The notes below the pieces were generated by a model. That model was not told the origin of the DNA and did not search any database. It saw only the letters and a program-made list of their open reading frames with translations. The translations under genes and the position numbers were made by a program. Below are positions 47,015 through 58,078 of a stretch of DNA of 64,000 bases, piece by piece. Position 1 is the stretch's first letter. Each line of letters begins with the position of its first letter. Source of the stretch: Leucophora obtusa (Eukaryota; Arthropoda; Insecta; Diptera; Anthomyiidae); NCBI GenBank assembly GCA_949987735.1, contig OX465298.1, positions 118,639,685 through 118,703,684 of the forward strand, given 5' to 3'.

Positions 47015-47465
47015 TCCGAAGAATGGCCCGATATATTTTTATCAATTGTTTATCAATTTTTATCTAAATGTATCAGTTTAGATCTGACCTGATTCAATTA
47101 TGTGTTAATCAGATGAAATTGTATCAGATTTTTGATCTTTTGATCGTAATTGGTTCAATTTTATATAAATAAAATATAATTGTATCCGACATTTACCTTA
47201 TACAATTGTATCAAAGTTTTAAACTGATATCAGGTCAAAATTGGGATATAACTATATAATTTTGTATACAAATATATCTATTTGGACCTAAACTGATACC
47301 ATGTAATATAAACCAATAAAATTGTATCAGGTCAAAAATCTGATACAATTTCATCTGATTAACACATAATTTAATCAGGTCAGATCTAAACTGATGCAAT
47401 TAGATAACAACTGCTACAAATAAGAACTGATACAATTTTATCTGGCCATTTTTCGGATCAAATGG
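47015..47465. mobile_element. Foldback nested in X only
   Basis: Arms start CATCCGAAGAATGGCC and end, inverted, ATCCGAAAAATGGCC. Inner arms AGATCTGACCTGATTCAATT and reverse match over about 100 bases. It has no counterpart in Y, so it entered X after the two copies separated. Confidence 0.7.
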
Positions 47466-47599
47466 TATATGGATGAATCTAAGTTATATATTACCATATA
47501 AAGCTCCATATTGGTGCCATTTAAACAATATATTGTCATATATGGTGCCATCATATATTGCAACTCATCAGCAACTACAATATTAAATGTATTTTTGAA

Positions 47600-47975
47600 A
47601 TTATGGAATATATTTCAGAAATTTATTAATTGTATTTCAGAAATAATCAAATCTATTTCAGAACTTGTTGATGGTTTATCATAGTTAATAGAGAAAAATT
47701 TCTAAATTACATTTCATAATTTCTGAAATACAATTGATAATTTCTGAAATACAGTTTGATAATTTCTGAAATACAGTTGGGAATTTCGGAAATACAATTA
47801 ATAATTTCTGAAACACAATTGATAAAACTGAACTTCAATTGACTAGTTCTGAAATACAATTCATAAATCTGAAAAATAATTGATAAGTTCTGAAATACAA
47901 TTGATAAAACTGAAATTCAATTGATTATTTCTGAAATACAATTGATAAATCTTAAAAACAATTGATAAATTGGAA
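47600..47975 (-). repeat. TTTCTGAAATACAATTGAT array of X
   Basis: About twelve units of roughly 30 bases. The inverted counterpart in Y is 51100-51420. Confidence 0.8.
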
Positions 47976-48164
47976 ATGGTGTAGAGCGTTAAAAATATGT
48001 AAATAAAATTATTTTTTAAAAAAAATTCAATTTAATAAAAAAAATATAATTTTATAAAAACATTTATAGAAAATAAAATTATAATTTTATAAAAAGAAAT
48101 TCTTTTGAATGGGGGAAATGTTTTTAGTTGATCTGTTATTTTTAAGTAAATGAATGTTATTTTA

Positions 48165-48260
48165 GTTTGACTCAAGATCATAAATTAATATCACTTTCTG
48201 TTTAAATTATTTTCAAATCACAGAAAGATGATACAATTTTTACAAGTAAATTACAAAGAA
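48165..48260 (-). repeat. Segment shared with 5675-5775
   Basis: Reverse complement of the repeat downstream of the hammerhead-like motif at 5590. It is not found in Y, so it is a separate insertion in X. Confidence 0.55.
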
Positions 48261-48269
48261 TAAAAATTA

Positions 48270-48457
48270 TTGAAAAATTTCGATAATACCAGCAAGGAGA
48301 ATGCGCATTTTTATAAAAAAATGCATAGCCGTGAAAGGTATCGAACTCGAGACCTTCTGATTTTAAACCTTATTTTAACAAAATATTGTAATTTTTATAA
48401 AATCAGTGCTCTGCCAGTGTATTATTTTTTGAACAGTTGGCAATATCTGTCTGGGAT
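48270..48457 (-). repeat. tRNA-like block in X (CCCAG-CAGA family relic)
   Basis: On the minus strand, ACTGGCAGAGCACTGATTT (D-arm-like) is separated by an AT-rich insert from AGGTCTCGAGTTCGATACC (box B). The right edge, GGCAATATCTGTCTGGGA, matches the inverted end of the element at 41076-41978. So this is a remnant of that tRNA-bearing family. Confidence 0.6.
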
Positions 48458-48549
48458 CTTATTTAATCCCAAATAAATGGAGATCTTGCATAGTACCCAA
48501 ATATAATGCGGGATCTAATTTTAGCTGTCATTTTTCTGGATAGTTTTAG

Positions 48550-49340
48550 ATGTCAATCTCCAAATATATTGCTGTTTCTAATTCGATCTGCAATTTATGG
48601 GATAAATTAAGATCCTACCAAATCCCCAAATATATCACTGGATTTAATTCGATCTGCAATTTATCGGAAAAGTTAAGATCTTATTCAATCCCGAAGTATA
48701 TTACTGGATCTAATTTTATCTGTAATTTTTTGAATAAATTTAGATCTTACTTAATCCCCAAATATATTGCTGGATCTAATTCTATCTTCCATTTTTAGGA
48801 TCGAATTAGATCTAAGTTTATCCACAAATATATTGGTAGATCTAATTAGATCTGCCAAAATTGAGATCAAATTAGATCTATGTTTATCCCTAAATATATT
48901 GCTGGATATAATTCGATCTGCCACTTTTTCGGATCAAATTAGATCTAAGTTTATCCACAAATATATTGCTGGATCTAATTCGATGTGCCATTTTTTGGAT
49001 CAAATTAGATCTAAGTTTATCCCCAAATATATAGCTACATCTAATTCGATCTGCCACTTTTTCGGATCAAATTAGATATACGTTTATCCACAAATATATT
49101 GCGGGATCTAATTTGATCTGCCAAAATTGAGATCAAATTAGATCTAAGTTTATCCCTAAATATATAGCTGGATCTAATTGGATCCGCCATTTTTCGGATC
49201 AAATTAGATCTAAAAATATCCGCAAATATATAGATGGATCCGCCAATTTTCGGATCAAAATAGATCTAGGTTTATCCCCAAAGATATCACTGGACCTCCC
49301 AATTTTGAGATATAACTTGATCTTAGTTTATCCCCATATA
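48550..49340 (+). repeat. 66-bp GATC-rich array of X
   Basis: About twelve units containing ATTAGATCTAAGTTTATCC, CAAATATATTGCTGGATC and TCGATCTGCCATTTTT. A period of 66 equals 22 codons, which gives repeated peptides in chance ORFs. Confidence 0.85.
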
Positions 49341-49481
49341 TACAATGGGATCTAATACGATATGATTGGATACACCCAATTTTGAGATCTAATTGGATCA
49401 GCTAGATATTACAGCAGATCTTAAACAATATCAAATTGGATATAATTAGATATTGCGCGAGATCAATTTCTTTTACTCGGG

Positions 49482-49624
49482 TTTCTAAAAGTTTTACATT
49501 AACCCATTTTTAACAAATATTTACTGAAATATTTAAAAGGCAGTTAAAATATTAATTGATGCAATTAAGTATTTGTTTAACTCTTTCACTACCCGTATAC
49601 ACTACAGTGTGCAGATCTTTAAAA
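49482..49624. other. 143-bp spacer at the centre of the palindrome
   Basis: AT-rich, not visibly self-complementary, with AACCCATTTTTAACAAATAT near its left side. It separates X and Y. Confidence 0.6.
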
Positions 49625-49759
49625 CCCGAGTAAAAAAAATTTATCTCGCGCAATATCTAATTATATCCAATTTGATATTGTTTAAGATCTGCTGTAATAT
49701 CTAGCTGATCCAATTAGATCTCAAAATTGGGTGTATCCAATCTTATCGTATTAGATCCC

Positions 49760-50760
49760 ATTGTATATATGGGGATAAACTAAGATCAAGTTATATCTCA
49801 AAATTGGGAGGTCCAGTGATATCTTTGGGGATAAACCTAGATCTATTTTGATCCGAAAATTGGCGGATCCAGCTATATATTTGCGGATATTTTTAGATAT
49901 AATTTGATCCGAAAAATGGCGGATCCAATTAGATCCAGCTATATATTTGGGGATAAACTTAGATCTAATTTGATCTCAATTTTGGCAGATCAAATTAGAT
50001 CCCGCAATATATTTGTGGATAAACGTATATATAATTTGATCCGAAAAAGTGGCAGATCGAATTAGATCTAGCTATATATTTGGGGATAAACTTAGATCTA
50101 ATTTGATCCGAAAAATGGCACATCGAATTAGATCCAGCAATATATTTGTGGATAAACTTAGATATAAATTGATCTGAAAAATAGCAGATCAAATTAGATC
50201 CAGCAATATATTTGTGGATTAACTTAGATCTAATTTGATCCGAAAAATGGCACATCGAATTAGATTCAGCAATATATTTGTGGATAAACTTGGATATAAA
50301 TTGAATAGAAAATTGGCAGATCAAATTAGATCCAGCAATATATTTTGGGATTTAGTAAGACCTAATTTGATCCAAAAAATGGCAGATCGAATTAGATCCA
50401 GCTATATATTTGTGGATAAACTTAGATCTAATTTGATCCGAAAAAGTGGCAGATCGAATTAGATCCAGCAATATATTTAGGGATAAACTTGGATGTAAAT
50501 TTATCCGAAAAATGCCAGATCGAATTAGATCCAGCAATATATATGGGGATAAACTTGGATCTAAATTTAACCGAAAAATGGCAGATCAAATTAGATCCAG
50601 CAATATATTTGGGGATAAACTTAGATCTAAATTTATCAGAAAAATGGCAGATCGAATTAGATCCAGCAATTTATTTCGGTATTAAAATGGCAGATCGAAT
50701 TAGAAACAGCAATATATTTGGGGATTGACATCTAAAAGTATCCATAAAAATGACAGATAA
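49760..50760 (-). repeat. 66-bp GATC-rich array of Y
   Basis: About fifteen units of GGGGATAAACTTAGATCTAA, GATCCGAAAAATGGCAGATC and GAATTAGATCCAGCAATATA. It gives overlapping ORFs with a 22-residue period. Confidence 0.85.
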
Positions 50761-50834
50761 AATTAGATGCCGCATTATATTTGGGTACTACGTAAGATCT
50801 CCATTTATTTGGGATTAAATAAGATCCCAAACAT

Positions 50835-50960
50835 ATATATATTGCCAACTGTTCAAAAAATAATAGACTGGCAGAGCACTGATTGTATAAAAATTACAAT
50901 ATTTTGTTAAAATAAGGTTTAAACTCAGAAGGTAACGAGTTCAATATGCATTTCTTTTAC
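50835..50960 (+). repeat. tRNA-like block in Y
   Basis: Counterpart of 48270-48457. It keeps GACTGGCAGAGCACTGATTG and GTAACGAGTTCAATATG; the box B is more worn than in X. Confidence 0.55.
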
Positions 50961-51099
50961 AAAATTAATTTCTTTTTATAAAATTAAAATTTTTTTTTCT
51001 ATAAATTTTTTTATAAAATTATATATTTTTTTTTTATTATTAAATTGAAATCTTTGAATAAAATAATTTTATTTACATCTTTTTGACGCTCTACACCAT

Positions 51100-51420
51100 T
51101 TCCAATTGTATTAATTGTTTTAAGATTTATCAATTGTATTTCAGAAATAATCAATTGAATTTCAGTTTTATTAATTGTGTTTCAAAACTCATCAATTATT
51201 TTTCACATTTATGAATTGTATTTCAGAACTAGTCAATTGAAGTTCAGTTTTATCAATTGTGTTTCAGAAATTATTAATTGTATTTCCGAAATTCACAACT
51301 GTATTTCAGAAATTATCAAACTGTATTTCAGAAATTATCAATCGTATTTCCGAAATTATGAAATGTATTTGAGAAATTTTTCTCTATTAGCTATGAAATT
51401 CTGAAATAGATTTCATTATT
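51100..51420 (+). repeat. ATTGTATTTCAGAAAT array of Y
   Basis: About ten units of roughly 30 bases, the inverse of 47600-47975. Confidence 0.8.
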
Positions 51421-51497
51421 TCTGGACACAACTAAATAAATAAATAATTAAATTTGCGTAATATTGTAGTTTCTGAAGTGCAAATAATATTTTGTGA

Positions 51498-53080
51498 TAT
51501 GGGCATTTCCACCGAAAGGTCCACCGAGACTAAAATATTAAAAGTTCTTGAAAACACTTTGTTTTATCATATTTTCATAGGGAAACAATCAAATTTAAAT
51601 AACGTAAAAAGATTTCGCATTTATTCATAACCCATTTCGAGGTATTCGAATGCAAAGTCGCACAAGCGCATCTTTTCTTATTTGGATATTTCTATTGCAC
51701 ATTTTGTTTTGATAAAAGTTTTTAAACAGAGACGTTATGCATTGACTTTTGCTTTCTAAAATATTTTTAAAGGTACAAAGAGTCATAAAAGAATGCATAA
51801 TAAACAATGCGATTGAAAATAACTGTAAGTTTTTGATTTGCATTGTCGCATATTTCGATGTCCCGTGCGACATTGAAAAACACCATTTGTTATCAGTGCG
51901 TCGAAAGTACACGCAGAAAGCTCATCAAATATTGATTACAAACAGAGATTTTTTATACAATTAAAATAAAAAAAACCTACCTGAAAAATAAGAAAATTGT
52001 GATCTTGGTACTTATACACAGTTGGTCACGTGCGACATCGTAAGGGTGAAATTTAAAAATTTAAAATTTTTTCTTATTATGTAAATGATTTATTTATATA
52101 AATACATACTTTTAAATTTTTTTAAAATTGGCATGCACCATGGTCAAGAAGTAAAAGCAAAAAAAAACTGTGTTTTATATTTTCATATAAATAAATACTT
52201 CCCAGCAAAAGTTTTTTGAACTGGTTTCCTCTGAATGTGTTCTAGAACAGGTGTTTTTACCACCAGTTACGTGGAACTGGTTCTAGAACTGATTCCTGGG
52301 AGTCAAAATGGAAGGTTTCACTGTCGCGGAACCAGTTCTATAACTGGTTCTAGAACCGGTTCCAAAGTAACCTGTTCTAGTTTGGAGGAAAAGAACCTGT
52401 TGCTTTTGGGACAAACTCAAACAAAAATCACCGATGATAGAATATAATTATAACAGGTTGCATGCACGTACAAGTTGTTCTACAATGGGTTCTTTCCATC
52501 CCACAATTTTGCTGGGTTAATTCATACTACATATTTCTTTTAAGTTTGTTTTTGGTTATTATATTAAAATAAATACCTTGAATACTTCTGTCGATTTAAA
52601 AACATTTTTACTAAGCTTGTTTATATATAATTTCGTAAAAAGAGCAACAGAAACAACATAAATCTCATGATGGAAAAAAATGTCCCGTGCGACATGTCAC
52701 GTGCGACAGTGAATAAAATTAAATTAAAAAAATAATATGAATCGTTTTTGAGTAAAATTACAACCATTTTTAAAGGAAATTAATGCACAACAGTGTAAAA
52801 TTAGTCACATTGAAATATTGCTTCAGGTTTCGCTGAAATCGGCATTTTAATTGTTAGCCGCGAAAACCACTTCTGTTTTTGTCCCGTGCGAATGCCTTGT
52901 TTTTTTACAATTATCTTGAAAACGAAAAATTGCTAAAAATCAACCTCAGCACCAATTGTAGGGCTAATAAAAAGATATAAGTAAAGCCTATTGTCAAAAT
53001 AAAAATCCGTTTTATTTTGACTTTTTTTCACTTTAAAGGTGTACGACGGTCCCGTTCGACATGATGGAAATGCCCATATA
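51498..53080. mobile_element. ATATGGGCATTTCCA element with GTCCCGTGCGACAT repeats, in Y only
   Basis: Inverted ends ATATGGGCATTTCCA lie at about 51497 and 53066-53080. The word GTCCCGTGCGACAT or a one- or two-base variant occurs near 51859, 52025, 52681, 52697, 52882 and 53049, in the same orientation. It splits the Y arm and is absent from X. No transposase is visible. A second element (52201-52516) is nested in it. Confidence 0.75.
52201..52516. mobile_element. CCCAGCAAAA element rich in GGTTCTAGAACC
   Basis: TIR CCCAGCAAAA / TTTTGCTGGG. The 316-bp interior is a chain of GGAACTGGTTCTAGAAC, AACCAGTTCTATAACTGG and CTGTTCTAG words, many of them palindromes. An ORF here (52235-52447) is a by-product. 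A diverged relative is at 2640-2860. Confidence 0.75.
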
Positions 53081-53129
53081 CAATTAAAATTTTCTAAAAT
53101 ACATTTAATAATTTCTGGAATACGTTTTT

Positions 53130-53435
53130 TCGATGCTTATAAGTTAGTTCGAAATGCTTTTATCATTCATTTAATTTGTAGCTATCACACATCTATAACA
53201 AGTCTCGTTAGATTAGAGTGTAGAGGTCTTGGCTGACAATCTGGTGGACTGGGTTAAATTTCATGTTTTTAAAAGCAAATATTAAAAAAAGTTTTCTCAA
53301 TTTTTTCAAAAATGTTTTTTGAAAGATATTTTTTTGCCAAGATAGTTAATGCAACGTTCTGCCAACGCATAACCGACCATCGCCAACGGTTTGCCAGCAT
53401 TGTGCCGAATTATATTTTTCTGTCTGGAATGTTAA
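53130..53435. repeat. tRNA-like fragment of CCCAG-CAGA family in Y
   Basis: AAGTCTCGTTAGATTAGAGT with TGGACTGGGTTAAATTTC (53196-53265) parallels the tRNA-like core of 41338-41406. The right part has CCAACG / GCCAGC words and ends TTTTTCTGTCTGGA, the family's inverted end. Confidence 0.55.
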
Positions 53436-53719
53436 ACTTAAACCTATTGTATATTAACATTAATTAACACTATATTTTTATTTTTAGGAAATACATTTTT
53501 ATTTTATTATAAGTTAACATTAAATTAAATTTTAGATAATGGCACCAATTTGTAGTTGTAATTATTATATATTAAATCGTATATTCATAAACATTCTATA
53601 CAGTTAGACGAGGTTTATGGAACTATTTAACTTTATAAAGTGTTTATAAATTATAACTTAAATGTACATATATATATGTTAAATGTACGTGAACAAATTG
53701 TTGATATGGACCCACAAAT

Positions 53720-54480
53720 TGTATCTCAACTGATATTGGAATTATTGTGCCATTACCATACATCAATATATATTAAATGATATACATATATTACAATATA
53801 TGACACTGTATTATAAATATTGTTAGTGAAGTAACATATCTGATAATATTTTTTATAGCGCCATACATAGTTTTACATTATTCAAATTAAACCATATATG
53901 GAATTGTATTCAAAATGTTGATGTGGTGCCAAATTTGACCATATATTGTTTAAATTGTGCCATATATGACAATATATTGTTTAAATGATACCATATATGT
54001 CTCTATATTAATATTGTTTAAATGACACCATATATCAATATATATGGGACTATATATGGTAGCATATATTATCATATCTGCATCTGTATTAAAAATGTCG
54101 TTCATCAGGTACCATATATGAGCATATATTGTTGAAATGGCACCATATATGACAATATATGGTTTAAATGGCACCATATATGGTAATATATTGCTTAAAT
54201 AACACCATATATAAATATATATGGCACTATATATGGTAGCATATATTATCATATGTGGAACTGTATTAAAAATATTGTTCATGAGGTACCATATATGGGC
54301 ATATATTGTTGAAATTGCACCATATATAATAATATATGGTTTGAATGGCACCATATATGATAATATATGGTTTGAATGGCACCATATATGATAATATATA
54401 GCTTAAATAACACCATATATAAATATATATCGCACTATATATAGTACCATATATTATCATATCTGGAACTGAATTAAAGA
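53720..54480 (-). repeat. ATATATGG array of element Y
   Basis: Inverted counterpart of 46150-46960. Repetitive ORFs on the minus strand (53950-54460) reflect the array and are not genes. Confidence 0.8.
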
Positions 54481-54884
54481 TTTGGTTTATGAGGTACCAT
54501 ATATGACCATATATTGTTTAAATGGCACCATATATGATAATATCTAGTTTAACTGTCACCATATATAATTATATATTGTTTAAATGATACCATATATAAT
54601 TATATATTGCTAAAATGCCACCATATATATTAAGATATAGTTCTATATATAACCATATATGCAATAAGATCAACCATGTCATGTAATATATAATTATATA
54701 TGCCATATCTAATATTATGAAGGCCAATATCTAATTAGATGAAATTATATATGACATAATATAAGGAAAAATTTTGTGAAAAAACGTCATATATAATTAT
54801 ATATATGGATATACATAACGACATGTATAATTATATATTGTAATATATGCCATATATGATTATATATAATTTTTTTTACTCGGG

Positions 54885-56639
54885 AAGAATATATATAATT
54901 TAATAATGCAAAGAAACCTTATATTTTTTGTAAATAAGTTTATTAGGTTCTTGGCCTTCAAAGAAAAATAATTATATGTATAAGCAGTATAACATGGCGA
55001 TATAGTCGCGATATTTCTTAATGAAGTCTAATTTTTTGAATATGTCATAATCTCCGAGAAAAACGGGTTTTGGTGTTTCTCATAAACTAATGAAGATAGA
55101 TAATTTAAATTTGACATTACATAGCTTCACTTTATGATGAGAAGAAAACAAACCAAAGGATTTTTGGCTATAGGAAAGTTTAAGGAGTAAAACGGGGATG
55201 ACAAATTTCAAAAAATCGATTTTCGAACGTCATTTTTGTTAGCAAGAAGGGGGAGGGAGGCAAATATGTTACATATTTTTTTCCTACTTTGAGGACTGTT
55301 AACAAAAATCTGAAATCAAAATAACGATACATCAGGAAACAAAAAGTCAGTAGTAAAAGGGTTAAAAATAATTTTTATTTTTAACATATGGGTTTAGGTT
55401 AAGGGGTTGTCAAGAATTCAATTAACAATATTTTTAATATTAATATTTTGTTTTTTTATTTAAAAATCATGTTATTGTCAGAGACATATAATATAGAGAT
55501 GCAACATAGATAATTTTTAAACAAACTGTAGATGTCGCTAGCATGTGGGAAATTTTGTCAAAGGAGGAGGATTTTTTTATGTCAAATGAGGGTTTACAGA
55601 GTTGTTGGGTAGGGGGATTTGGGCCCAAATTAGGGATTTCGACTTAGTTTTGGGGACAGATTAAAAAATTCGTAAATTTTAAAAGATTTAGTTTCAGGCC
55701 CAAAATAAGAAGAATTTTGTTGTAAATTATATGCTTATTATTTCCAATTAAAGTCGATCAAATTAGGTCTGTTAAAGAATTTAAAAATTTCTACAAAATA
55801 TTTGAATTATTGAAGAAATGTTCTCCAAATATTTATAAATCTTGAAATAACGAAAAGCAACCAAGCTCAATAATTAACCAACAAATTTTCTATTTTCCAA
55901 ATACTGAAATTGTTACATGCAAAGGACTCAGAAAAAATAAATTTTGTGTAGGCTCAAAAAGTACCTGGGGTTTTCATATTACATCTTATGTACCTTCTGA
56001 ATCGTGTAAACTCGACTTATGCAAACTTAATGTTCAAAAGAGTTTACGAGCCCTAGAACTTACACCTTACTAGATTTACAAATTTTCGAAAAAAAGACTT
56101 TTCACTTTTTCGTGTGAAAATTGTTAGGAATTTTTTCTCTCGAAAATTTAATATACGACTTTTATTTTGAAACGGTGACATTTCAGCTTAATTGTCATTT
56201 GTCTTTCGTATAATAAAATTTTTTAGTTTCACAATTTTAACAAAGATTTGCGGCCTTTATAGTTTGAGTGAAAATGTAAATATTTCTTCGTAAAATATTC
56301 AATTTTATTTAATTTGCTCACTCATTTCTTGATAATTTTCTGAACTTAAGAGGGATGCTAACTAAGCTCCTTTTTTTTGATTTTTTTTTTTTTTTAATTA
56401 AAATGAATTGGGTATAACATTGGGGATTTAATCATTTAAAATGGGAATAAGCTAAAACTTTTTTGGCAACACTGCTCCCCAATAAAATGAAACAGTATTG
56501 CCAGAGAAAACGAAACAGCAGTCAGCGCCATCTGTTGCATTAAAAACCGGTGTTGCCATTCATAAAGACCATGGGAGACCCCTGGTTATTGTAGTAATTT
56601 AAAAAAGATTTCAGTTTTATATTTCCCCAGCCAAAAAGG
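54885..56639. other. Gene-free stretch
   Basis: No ORF or repeat structure could be supported. GC is slightly higher near 55130-55260 and 55550-55640, but all frames are interrupted. Confidence 0.4.
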
Positions 56640-56965
56640 CAAAATCGGCTGCCACTGTGCAGCCTTTATTAATTATCGGAAAATATAAAGTGATTCTTAA
56701 TTTCAGATAAATTCTCTAATCCCTATCGTGGCCCGATTTTTATTTTTAAACAATTTTTTTAACAAAGTTGCCACATAAACTTAAAAATTCCAAAAAAGGT
56801 AAGAAAAAACATATTTACTCGGGGATATAAAATCTATTTGACCAAAATTCAAGAAAAGGGCCATGATAGGGACTAGAGTTTTTTGTTGCCTATGAAAGAA
56901 AAAACCCGGATCGAAATCGGTTAACCCGCCTCGGCTGTACACTGGCAGCCGATTTTGAAATTAGG
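56640..56965. repeat. Foldback of about 325 bp
   Basis: AAATCGGCTGCCACTGTGCAG at the left is mirrored by GTACACTGGCAGCCGATTTT at the right, and AATCCCTATCGTGGCCC by GGGCCATGATAGGGACT. Non-coding. Confidence 0.65.
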
Positions 56966-57273
56966 GTTGTGGAAAAACGCGTTTAAAGTTCAAAATTAAT
57001 TTTACGCTAAGAAAACAGCAAAATTTCAAAAAACCGTGTTGGAACAAAATTTATATCTCGTAGTTTTAAACATGTGCACCAAATTTGGGAAGAATAGGAT
57101 AAAGAGTATGTTATATATCAATCCAAATATTCTTAAAAACGATGGTAGAGAATTTATTAAACATTTCATTTCGATCAAAATTTATTATTTCGTACATTTT
57201 TTAATTTGTTTTGTCTTTTTTTTATTTTTTGTATATATTGATTACTTTTATGGCTTATAAAAATCATCAGTAC

Positions 57274-57384
57274 CTGCCTCATATAACGTGCCCTTGTCCA
57301 CCATCGAGGAATCGTCATTGGCTTTTCTTTAAAGACTGCGTGCAATTCTTGCATCTTTGGATGTAGTTTTTTTCCTTTGTTCTG
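57274..57384 (-). CDS. Candidate internal exon of an unidentified host gene
   Basis: The minus strand has a strong 3' splice site (CTTATTTCTCATTATACAG) directly followed by a 111-base segment open in phase 0 for 37 codons, then a 5' splice site (GCAG|GTACTG). The peptide includes KLHPKMQELHAVFKEKPM and IPRWWTRARYM, a balanced, non-repetitive composition unlike the low-complexity ORFs of the window, with higher GC than its surroundings. I do not recognise the protein. No second exon was found in the window, which is compatible with long introns filled by the repeats seen here. It is the only candidate host coding sequence. Chance or an old transposon fragment remains possible. Confidence 0.4.
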
Positions 57385-57829
57385 CTGTATAATGAGAAAT
57401 AAGATTTATAATAAAGGCAATGATAAAAAACGCTCCCAAAAAAGTTTGTGTACAAATTTAATGCATTTAATTTGTGACTTAAATATATTTTACAAAAACA
57501 CATGTGGAAATTTTATTTCTTCGTATTTTTTATTGATATTTTCTGATTGATATACCGACAATATGGTATATGACATTTTTGTTTTTTTTTAATGCATTAT
57601 TTGAAAGCTTTATAAGTCATGCGTCTACCCAGCAAACCGTTAATCGATATCTTGACTGGCTAAGAGTTTGGCAAAAGCAGCTATGTGAAATCCATATATA
57701 AATGCTCTAACCAAAAGTGTTATGTGTAAAACTACAGATAACTATTTTTGATCATAATGAAATTTGAATACTTTGCAATGTTTTGCTATGTCCTAAGCTG
57801 CTAGTATCCGAACAATATTATAAGTCAAC
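57385..57829. other. Gene-free stretch
   Basis: A CCCAGCAAACCG word at about 57629 resembles the start of the CCCAG elements, but no partner end was found. Confidence 0.4.
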
Positions 57830-57985
57830 ATCAAATGCCGAAGCTATAGCGAAAAATTAAAAAGGCGACCCCTGCGTTCGGCAAAAAAAAATTTTTTTTG
57901 AAATTGCCTTGCAAAAATACTTCATATTGGAGGGTGTACGGATAACTTTTTTTTTGCGGTATGGTCTAATGTCCAATATATCTTT
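57830..57985 (+). repeat. Half copy of the GCGACCCCTACGTTCGG family
   Basis: GCCGAAGCTATAGCGAAAAA, GGCGACCCCTGCGTTCGG and CATATTGGAGGGTGTACGG match the arm of 31700-32275 and extend to its outer end. Confidence 0.7.
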
Positions 57986-58078
57986 TAGTATGCCGATCGG
58001 CTCGGAATCGCTTTTTGGTTAGACTTAACGATACCCGTCTGTCCATTCATCCGTCTGTCTGTCCAAATATTCTTGTGC

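Larger units (their letters stand above)
46080..49481 (+). mobile_element. Element X (CCCGAGTAAAA ends), left copy of giant palindrome
   Basis: It begins CCCGAGTAAAAAAAATTATA and ends TTTTACTCGGG. From left to right: ATATATGG-type arrays, a nested foldback (47015-47465), TTTCTGAAATACAATTGAT arrays, a segment shared with 5675-5775, a tRNA-like block, and a 66-bp GATC-rich array. The same order appears inverted in Y (49625-54884), and the terminal 250 bases are nearly identical between them. There is no transposase. Family unknown. Confidence 0.8.
49625..54884 (-). mobile_element. Element Y, inverted copy of X
   Basis: It begins CCCGAGTAAAAAAAATTTAT and ends TTTTTTTTACTCGGG. The order of blocks is that of X reversed: GATC array, tRNA-like block, TTTCAGAAAT array, then ATATATGG array and the shared terminal region. 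Y is longer because of the insertion at 51498-53080 and other sequence near 53130-53700. No transposase is encoded. Confidence 0.8.

Noticed and set aside
48550..50728. Cluster of overlapping 60-109-codon ORFs on both strands
   Set aside because: They follow the 66-bp repeat (22 codons) and occur in several frames at once, so they are not genes.
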